Assembly: GCF_014698035.1 (NCBI RefSeq) | Contig: NZ_JACJSF010000004.1 | Coordinates: 124,001-188,000, forward strand | Source: Desmonostoc muscorum FACHB-395 | Lineage (GTDB): Bacteria > Cyanobacteriota > Cyanobacteriia > Cyanobacteriales > Nostocaceae | Length of the DNA stretch: 64,000 nucleotides | Reading direction: 5' to 3' | The notes under the pieces: model-generated | The model's input: only the letters and a program-made list of their open reading frames with translations | Told to the model about the DNA's origin: nothing | Database searches by the model: none | In this document: one piece after another, positions 58,547 through 64,000 of the stretch | How the letters are laid out: the number at the start of each line of letters is the position of its first letter | How positions within the stretch are numbered: the stretch's first letter is position 1 | Position numbers and translations under genes: made by a program

Positions 58547-59791
58547 ATGAACAACGCGATCGCTCAGACAACAGCATTATTATCAACTTGCGCTTTGCTA
58601 CTAACAGGCTGTGGTGGTGGCGGTAGCTCTGTGACAAATACTCCAAATAGTAATCCAAATAACACTACTAACACTGCCCAGACAACGACTACATCGGGGG
58701 CGATTCCTATCGGTATTGCCTTAGCACAAACCAGCAACGTAGCATTACTCGGTCAAGAGGGATTTGTGGGAGCCAGAATTGCCGAGAAGTATTTCAATAG
58801 TAAAGGTGGTATTAATGGCACTCCGATTAAATTAATAGCCCAAGATACCAGCGGTGATGAAGCTGGAGCAATTAACGCTTTTCAAACTTTAATTAACAAG
58901 GATAAAGTTGTCGGTATCGTTGGCCCTACTTTGTCACAACAAGCTTTTAGTGCTGACCCCATTGCCGAACGTGCGAAAGTTCCAGTTATTGGAGCATCAA
59001 ATACCGCAAACGGAATTCCCGAAATTGGTGATTATGTAGCTCGTGTATCTGCCCCCGTTTCTATAGTTGCCCCTAATTCCGTAAAAGCTGCACTCAAGCA
59101 GAATCCTCAAATTAAAAAAGTGGCAGTTTTTTACGCCCAAAATGACGCATTTAATAAATCAGAAACGGAGATTTTTCAAAAAGCAGTTAAAGAACAAGGG
59201 CTAGAATTAGTCACAGTTCAAAAGTTCCAAACTACTGATACAGACTTTCAAGCCCAAGCTACCAATGCCATTAACTTAAAACCAGATTTGGTAATTATTT
59301 CGGGGCTAGCTGCTGATGGTGGTAACTTAGTGCGACAACTGCGAGAGTTGGGTTATAAAGGCATAATTATTGGTGGTAATGGTCTAAATACGCCCAATGT
59401 TTTATCAGTCTGTAAAGCCCTTTGCGATGGTGTGTTGATTGCTCAAGCTTACAGTCCTGAATATCCTGGTGAGATTAATAAGGTATTTCGCCAAACCTAT
59501 ATAGAGCAATATAAGAAAGAACCAGCCCAATTTACTGGTCAATCTTTTGCGGCGGTGCAGGTTTATGTTGAAGCTCTTAAGGAGTTGGATAAAAAAACCA
59601 AAATCAGCACGTTACCTCTTGATAAACTGCGGACAGAATTGAACAAGCAAATACTAGCTGGAAAGTATAATACACCTTTAGGTGAAATTGCTTTTACACC
59701 AGTAGGCGATGTGATTCAAAAAGAATTTTATGTCGCCCAAATTAAGATGGATAAAGATGGAAATACTGGAAAATTTGTATTTATAAAATAG
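58547..59791 (+). CDS. Branched-chain/neutral amino-acid ABC transporter binding lipoprotein
   Basis: A 414-residue lipoprotein. Signal peptide with lipobox LLTGC (Cys22), then a low-complexity Gly/Asn/Thr linker (23-55) and a Peripla_BP_6 domain (about 60-400): IPIGIALAQTSNVALLGQEG, GGINGTPIKLIAQDTSGDEA and VVGIVGPTLSQQA. This is the LivK/NatB type. It is the first gene of an operon with LivH-, LivM- and LivG-like products. The substrate is probably neutral or branched amino acids, by analogy with the cyanobacterial N-I (Nat) system. ATG 58547. Confidence 0.92.
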   Translation: MNNAIAQTTALLSTCALLLTGCGGGGSSVTNTPNSNPNNTTNTAQTTTTSGAIPIGIALAQTSNVALLGQEGFVGARIAEKYFNSKGGINGTPIKLIAQDTSGDEAGAINAFQTLINKDKVVGIVGPTLSQQAFSADPIAERAKVPVIGASNTANGIPEIGDYVARVSAPVSIVAPNSVKAALKQNPQIKKVAVFYAQNDAFNKSETEIFQKAVKEQGLELVTVQKFQTTDTDFQAQATNAINLKPDLVIISGLAADGGNLVRQLRELGYKGIIIGGNGLNTPNVLSVCKALCDGVLIAQAYSPEYPGEINKVFRQTYIEQYKKEPAQFTGQSFAAVQVYVEALKELDKKTKISTLPLDKLRTELNKQILAGKYNTPLGEIAFTPVGDVIQKEFYVAQIKMDKDGNTGKFVFIK

Positions 59792-59798
59792 TTGCAAC

Positions 59799-60749
59799 AT
59801 GGATATCACTCTATTTCTGCAACAATTTTTGAACGGATTATCTATTGGTAGTATCTATGCAATTTTTGCATTGGGATATACCTTAGTTTATTCAATTTTG
59901 GGCATTATTAATTTAGCTCATGGCGCGATTTTTACCTTGGGTGCATATTTCACTTATACCCTCATGGGTGGTAACTTTGGATTTAATGGCTTGCTAGCTA
60001 ATGCAGCCTTGCCAATAAAATTGCCATTTGCTATAGCCTTAATTTTAGGAAGTACCTTAGCGGGATTGATTGGGGTAGTGATGGAACGGGTTGCTTTTCA
60101 ACCTTTGCGCCGTCAAGGATCTGATCCCTTATTAACTGTTGTTTCCAGCTTGGGTGTAGCAGTGGTAATTGTGAACTTAATCCAGTATTTGGTAGGTGCA
60201 GAAAGTTACACATACCCCGCCGATACTTATGGGAATTTGCCACCTGCGATTAACTTTGGTAGTCCAGATAATCCAATTCTTATTCGCAGCGTTCAGATAA
60301 TAATTTTTGCTGTATCTGTTGCGATTGTGGCAATTATTACCTACTTTATTAATCGGACTAAGTATGGTAAAGCCATGCAAGCGATCGCAGAAGATCCGAC
60401 TACAGCTAGTTTGTTAGGGATTAATAGCGATCGTTTTATCATCCTCACATTTTTCATCAGCAGTTTCTTAGCAGGATTAGCAGGAACCTTAGTCGCCTCT
60501 AGTGTTAGTATTGCTGGCCCATATTTTGGCATCGCTTTTGGGTTGCGGGGTTTAGCGGTAATTGTCTTAGGTGGTTTAGGTAGTATTCCCGGCGCAGTTT
60601 TAGGAGGATTACTCATTGGATTAGTTGAAGCTTTTGTGCCGGCAGAATATTCCGGTTACAAAGAAGCTGTAGCCTACGGAATATTATTTATCATGTTGTT
60701 AGTTAGACCCCAAGGCTTGCTAGGTCGTCGGTTTATTCAAAAAGTTTAA
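59799..60749 (+). CDS. livH: LivH-type ABC permease
   Basis: A 316-residue membrane protein with about eight spans. Family motifs: NGLSIGSIYAIFALGYTLVY (about 12-31), ILGIINLAHGAIFTLGAYF (about 33-51) and the EAA-like GKAMQAIAEDPTTASLLGIN (about 190-209). It forms the channel with the LivM-like protein. It begins 8 bp after the binding-protein gene, so the two are tightly coupled. A NatD role in the Nat system is likely, but not provable here. Confidence 0.92.
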   Translation: MDITLFLQQFLNGLSIGSIYAIFALGYTLVYSILGIINLAHGAIFTLGAYFTYTLMGGNFGFNGLLANAALPIKLPFAIALILGSTLAGLIGVVMERVAFQPLRRQGSDPLLTVVSSLGVAVVIVNLIQYLVGAESYTYPADTYGNLPPAINFGSPDNPILIRSVQIIIFAVSVAIVAIITYFINRTKYGKAMQAIAEDPTTASLLGINSDRFIILTFFISSFLAGLAGTLVASSVSIAGPYFGIAFGLRGLAVIVLGGLGSIPGAVLGGLLIGLVEAFVPAEYSGYKEAVAYGILFIMLLVRPQGLLGRRFIQKV

Positions 60750-60763
60750 AGAGACGCAACGCG

Positions 60764-61366
60764 ATGAAAACATACACCAAACAAAAATTAACTTTCGATC
60801 AATTTTTGGAAGAGTGTCCAGAAGAAGGTTTATATGAACTTGTGGATGGAGAAATTGTAGAAGTGCGTGCAACGAGAAATCATGATGATATCGCTGATTT
60901 TATATTGTTGAGTTTCAATGATGAAATTAAACGTCTAAATCTGAATTACGTAGTAAAAAACACAGCAGTTTTAAAAACCATAACTGCCAATGGAATAGAA
61001 CAAGGACGCAAGCCTGATGTAAGTGTCATAGATAAAAATGTATGGCGCTCAAATCGTTCTGCTTATTCTGCACTTGAAGAACCCATCCAGCTAGCTATCG
61101 AGGTAACATCAGCTAATTGGGAAGATGACTACATTGATAAATTGGATGAATATCAACGGTTAGGTATTACAGAATATTGGATTATAGATTATTTGGCAAT
61201 TGGTTATAGAGAGTATTTGGGAAATCCCAAAGTTCCGACTGTGTTTGTTTTTCTATTAGATGCTGAGGGTAAATATCAACGCACATATTTTAGAGGTTCC
61301 GAACGAATTGTGTCACGAACTTTTCCTGAACTGGCGTTAACAGCAGAGCAAATATTAACAGCTTGA
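60764..61366 (+). CDS. Uma2-family (DUF820) endonuclease-fold protein
   Basis: A 200-residue protein of the PD-(D/E)xK fold: LYELVDGEIVEV (about 23-34), RKPDVSVIDKNVW (about 86-98) with the conserved Asp, and LAIEVTSANWEDDYIDKLDEY (split at residue 118; E-x-T/S) with the active-site Glu and the DK..EY helix. Uma2 genes occur in dozens of copies in Nostoc genomes and spread like selfish genes. Here one lies between livH and livM, on the same strand and 14 bp after livH, so it rides in the transport operon. A transport role is unlikely. Confidence 0.88.
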   Translation: MKTYTKQKLTFDQFLEECPEEGLYELVDGEIVEVRATRNHDDIADFILLSFNDEIKRLNLNYVVKNTAVLKTITANGIEQGRKPDVSVIDKNVWRSNRSAYSALEEPIQLAIEVTSANWEDDYIDKLDEYQRLGITEYWIIDYLAIGYREYLGNPKVPTVFVFLLDAEGKYQRTYFRGSERIVSRTFPELALTAEQILTA

Positions 61367-61370
61367 AGAA

Positions 61371-61535
61371 GAATACAGAATACAGAATACAGAATTAATT
61401 AGTTAGCTATAAGCGATACCCTGTGACTAGCAAGCTACAGACTCGACATGAATTGTAGATTATAAAATTGAAAATTTAGTGGTGACTGAAACCCTTTTAC
61501 TCCTGAATTCTGACTTCTGACTCCTGACTCCTTAA
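61371..61535. mobile_element. CTGAATTCTGACTTCTGACTCC repeat, inside the transporter operon
   Basis: Left part AATACAGAATACAGAATACA; right part CTCCTGAATTCTGACTTCTG and ACTCCTGACTCC. Same end sequence as 10199-10345. It fills the whole gap between the Uma2 gene and livM, so the operon carries two insertions side by side. Confidence 0.55.
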
Positions 61536-61550
61536 TCAAAATATTTTACA

Positions 61551-62513
61551 ATGGCTGAATTTTTCTCTACTTATGAATCACCAATAGTCTACATGGTATT
61601 GGAGGCTTTATTAGGATTATCGCTTTATTTACCCCTAATGGCTGGACAATTATCTTTGGCTAGTCCTGGATTTTATGCTTTAGGTGGATATATTGCAGCG
61701 ATTTTATCTACAAAAGTTTTTCCATCTAGTAATAATTTATTTCCCATCCCATTACTTTTATTAGAAATGTTTATTGCTGGTTTAATCTCCGGTATATTAG
61801 CTGTAATAGTGGGGATTCCGGCATTAAGGTTACGGGGAATTTATTTAGCGATCGCAACTATTGCTTTTGTAGAAGTTTTACGAGTTGTATCCTTAAATTT
61901 AGATATTACAGGCGGTGCTGTAGGAATTTTTGGTATTCCTCAACCTTTTCAAAGCCAAATTGAATATTTGTGGATTGCCATACCATTCCTGTTAGTTAGT
62001 ATGGTATTATTTTACCGTTTAGAACGTATTCGTACAGGTAGGGCATTCATTGCTATCCGCGAAGATGAATTAGCTGCCAGTGCAATGGGAATTGACCCCA
62101 CTTACTACAAAGTTTTAGCCTTTACTCTCGGAGCAATTCTTGCCGGAATGGTAGGTGTCATCAGCGCTCATTTTCTCAATACCTGGAATGCTCGACAAGG
62201 TACTTTTGATGCTAGTATCACTTATTTGACGATTGTGTTAATTGGTGGCTCTAGAACTTTTTTAGGTTCGGTAGTAGGTGCGATTGTATTAAAAGTTTTA
62301 TTAGAAATTGTTTTACGAAGAATCGCCGATATAGCAGGATTACCCAATTGGTTATCCCAGTTTTTAAGAGATGGTAGATTAATTATCTATGGTATATTAA
62401 TAGTTTTAGGAACTATATTTTTTCCCCAAGGATTTGTAACTCCAGATATTTTAAAAAAGTGTAAAAACCTATTAATAAAATCAATTTCAAAGACATCCAA
62501 GCAGACAAGATAA
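61551..62513 (+). CDS. livM: LivM-type ABC permease
   Basis: A 320-residue permease with about eight to nine spans. Family signatures: LSLYLPLMAGQLSLASPGFY (about 23-42), GIPALRLRGIYLAIATIAFV (about 88-107) and the EAA-like GRAFIAIREDELAASAMGID (about 164-183). Second channel subunit of the transporter. ATG 61551 lies just outside the repeat that ends the Uma2 gap, so its own promoter may be needed now. A CCAATGACCAATGACAAATG tract precedes the next gene. Confidence 0.92.
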   Translation: MAEFFSTYESPIVYMVLEALLGLSLYLPLMAGQLSLASPGFYALGGYIAAILSTKVFPSSNNLFPIPLLLLEMFIAGLISGILAVIVGIPALRLRGIYLAIATIAFVEVLRVVSLNLDITGGAVGIFGIPQPFQSQIEYLWIAIPFLLVSMVLFYRLERIRTGRAFIAIREDELAASAMGIDPTYYKVLAFTLGAILAGMVGVISAHFLNTWNARQGTFDASITYLTIVLIGGSRTFLGSVVGAIVLKVLLEIVLRRIADIAGLPNWLSQFLRDGRLIIYGILIVLGTIFFPQGFVTPDILKKCKNLLIKSISKTSKQTR

Positions 62514-62537
62514 CAAATAACCAATGACCAATGACAA

Positions 62538-63308
62538 ATGACAAATAACATTGTTTTAGAAGCCAAATCACTAACTCGTCGTTTTGGGGGTTTAGTGGCG
62601 GTGAATAATGTATCTTTTACAGTCAATCAACATGAGATTTTTGGATTAATTGGCCCTAACGGCGCTGGGAAAACAACACTGTTTAATTTGATTACAGCTT
62701 TTATTCCCCTTTCTAGTGGAGAGTTGCGCTATCAAGGTGCTAATATTTCTCAATTACGTCCCCATCAAATTGCCGGTTTAGGTATTGCTCGGACTTTTCA
62801 AAATATTCGCTTATTTGGTGAATTGTCAGCGCTAGAAAATGTAATAATTGCCCGACATTTAGATAATAAAAGCAATCTATTAACAGGAGTTTTGGGATTA
62901 CCACCAGCGCGTCGGGAAGAGAAAAAAAGCAGGCGAAAAGCTTTACAATTGTTAGAGATGGTGGGATTGAGCGATCGCGCTGACGAAAAAGCCAAAAACT
63001 TCGCTTATGGGGATCAGCGTCGCTTAGAAATTGCCCGCGCTTTAGCCCTAGAACCGCAAATCTTACTCCTCGACGAACCTGCGGCGGGGATGAATCCCAA
63101 CGAAAAGCAGCAACTGAGTGAATTTATCCGTAGTCTGCGAGAACAGTTTAATTTGACAATTGTGCTGATTGAACACCATGTACCCTTGGTTATGGGTTTG
63201 TGCGATCGCATTGCCGTGTTAGATTTTGGACAGTTGATTGCTTTGGGTGAACCATCTATCGTTAGAAACGATCCAGCTGTAATTGAAGCTTATTTAGGAA
63301 ATGAATGA
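62538..63308 (+). CDS. livG: LivG-type ABC ATPase
   Basis: A 256-residue ATP-binding subunit. Walker A GPNGAGKTT (about 38-46), Q-loop RTFQNIRLF, signature FAYGDQRRLEIARAL (about 153-167), Walker B LLLDEPAAGMNP and switch His in IEHH. The C-terminus has the LivG-type VLDFGQLIALGEPS. The second ATPase (LivF) that such systems use is not in the window; the next gene faces the other way. In Anabaena the Nat genes are scattered, so it may be elsewhere. Confidence 0.92.
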   Translation: MTNNIVLEAKSLTRRFGGLVAVNNVSFTVNQHEIFGLIGPNGAGKTTLFNLITAFIPLSSGELRYQGANISQLRPHQIAGLGIARTFQNIRLFGELSALENVIIARHLDNKSNLLTGVLGLPPARREEKKSRRKALQLLEMVGLSDRADEKAKNFAYGDQRRLEIARALALEPQILLLDEPAAGMNPNEKQQLSEFIRSLREQFNLTIVLIEHHVPLVMGLCDRIAVLDFGQLIALGEPSIVRNDPAVIEAYLGNE

Positions 63309-63323
63309 TAACTAACCAAAGAA

Positions 63324-63995
63324 TTACAGAATCTGTTGCAATTCCTCAATAGTATTTGCAGTGACAATATTCCGTAAAATTGTTTTCAAACGCTCTAAAT
63401 CCTGAATCTGGTTAATTTCTGGCATTAATTGTAAGCCGCGATCGCTAAATTTCAACTCTAAATTAATTTCAATCGCAGAAAGTATTCCTCGTAGTTCCCC
63501 GCTTGCTTTCCCGCGTTCTTCTCCACGCGCTTCCCCACGTGCTTCCCCGCGTGCTTCCCCACGTGCTTCCCCTTCGCGCAAAATTTCTTGATACCAAGGT
63601 GACTCACGTAATACAGACATATCCCACCTCATGATTTCTTGAACGAGTGTATTCTCTAGAACAAACGTAGCAAAAAAAGCTAGAACTGTTTCCAGTTGGT
63701 TTAGTTGTTCATCAGCACGGAGAATTTGCAATGCTTCTCTAATAATAGATTCATTTTCACCACCTTTGAGAATGGGTACAAATGGCAGTAAGGATGGTAA
63801 GGGTTGTTGAAAAGCAATATTGACATCAATTTCCCACAGGTTAATTACTCGATAATCTTGGATTGCCCGTAATCCTGCAATATTTGATGTAAAGCTTGTG
63901 GGTATTTCGTTGTTACCAGTTTTAAGAATATTGATGAGAACGGGATATGTTGGTAAGTTATATTTTTCTTCTGCAAGTGCAGCATAAGCACGCAT
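63324..63995 (-). CDS. Rpn/PD-(D/E)xK transposase-like protein, 5' end outside the window
   Basis: A 223-residue C-terminal part of a larger protein; the N-terminal nuclease core lies beyond the right edge. LPTYPVLINIL followed by NLWEIDV and a helical segment with LPLLPFVPILKGG is typical of the Rpn/PDDEXK-type proteins abundant in Nostoc. Near residue 145 a four-residue unit GEAR is repeated about four times, followed by GEERGKASGEL. The C-terminal DUF4351-like part (LELKFSDRGLQLMPEINQIQ) ends the protein. Function is unproven; the family is linked to recombination and transposition. Confidence 0.72.
   Translation of the reverse strand: MRAYAALAEEKYNLPTYPVLINILKTGNNEIPTSFTSNIAGLRAIQDYRVINLWEIDVNIAFQQPLPSLLPFVPILKGGENESIIREALQILRADEQLNQLETVLAFFATFVLENTLVQEIMRWDMSVLRESPWYQEILREGEARGEARGEARGEARGEERGKASGELRGILSAIEINLELKFSDRGLQLMPEINQIQDLERLKTILRNIVTANTIEELQQIL
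63518..63573. repeat. 12-bp coding tandem repeat (GEAR units)
   Basis: Plus-strand units CTTCCCCACGTG / CTTCCCCGCGTG repeated about four times, in frame, encoding Gly-Glu-Ala-Arg in the Rpn-like gene. Slippage in multiples of 12 bp would change linker length without frameshift. Confidence 0.75.
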
Positions 63996-64000
63996 CCGAC

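Noticed and set aside
1-64000. CRISPR arrays, tRNA and rRNA genes, intact insertion sequences, prophage
   Set aside because: No regularly spaced direct repeats with unique spacers, no cloverleaf with TTCRANNY loop, and no full transposase or phage structural gene was found by reading.

Overview
The window reads as chromosomal DNA of a filamentous, heterocyst-type cyanobacterium (Nostoc/Anabaena group). The evidence is the very frequent HIP1 octamer GCGATCGC, a low-to-moderate GC content, cyanobacteria-restricted families (Ycf51, DUF4336, DUF6464, ComFB-like), Ser/Thr kinases with TPR tails, many PAS-rich hybrid histidine kinases, and many small palindromic repeats of the kind typical of Nostoc genomes. 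No rRNA, tRNA, CRISPR array or intact insertion sequence was seen.

Layout. 1-12.3 kb is a signalling block: a PAS hybrid kinase, a rhomboid-fold protein without catalytic residues, a Ser/Thr kinase with ten TPRs, a Cache hybrid kinase overlapping a REC-kinase, and a second Ser/Thr kinase. 12.8-19.5 kb holds a TerB-like protein, then a co-oriented minus-strand group: a 33-residue Cys-Cys-ended peptide gene (19283-19384, newly called here), a 1034-aa adenylation-carrier-reductase protein, an O-methyltransferase and a BATS-type radical SAM enzyme, with a transposase scrap at its end. I regard this as the most promising undescribed system in the window: a small biosynthetic operon with a possible precursor or scaffold peptide. 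19.7-32.5 kb is mixed housekeeping and accessory: DUF697 GTPase, histidine kinase, DUF937 protein with a calcium-loop tail, PNPOx-like protein, DUF4336, a putative nuclease-fold protein, a UPF0175/PIN toxin-antitoxin pair, acetamidase, half-size TauE, FMN reductase, isochorismatase and Nudix. 32.5-38 kb carries an amino-acid ABC transporter (fused binding protein-permease plus ATPase), PanE, an inositol-phosphatase-like enzyme and a GST. 38.2-38.9 kb is a coding desert with three terminator-ended units that look like small RNA genes. 39-50 kb holds SIMPL, ComFB-like, amine oxidase, YaaW-like, O-antigen ligase, Ycf51, an Fe-ADH/aminotransferase pair and a graveyard of gene fragments including a broken aquaporin. 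50-54 kb is a 1245-aa hybrid kinase coupled to an XRE regulator. 55-64 kb carries an acyltransferase, a GNAT enzyme, small unknowns and a branched-chain/neutral amino-acid ABC operon (binding protein, two permeases, one ATPase) interrupted by a Uma2 gene, ending in a truncated Rpn-like gene.

A second theme is small mobile DNA. Three copies of an IS200/IS605-ended MITE (one supplies the stop codon of a gene, one has another repeat in its hairpin), two copies of a MITE with 10-bp target duplications, a MITE nested inside another, and a 29-bp dispersed repeat present twice in the same codon phase inside unrelated proteins, giving the same peptide DVYD(G/E)LRLR. Positions and motifs were read by eye; family names come from recognition of motifs, not from database searches.
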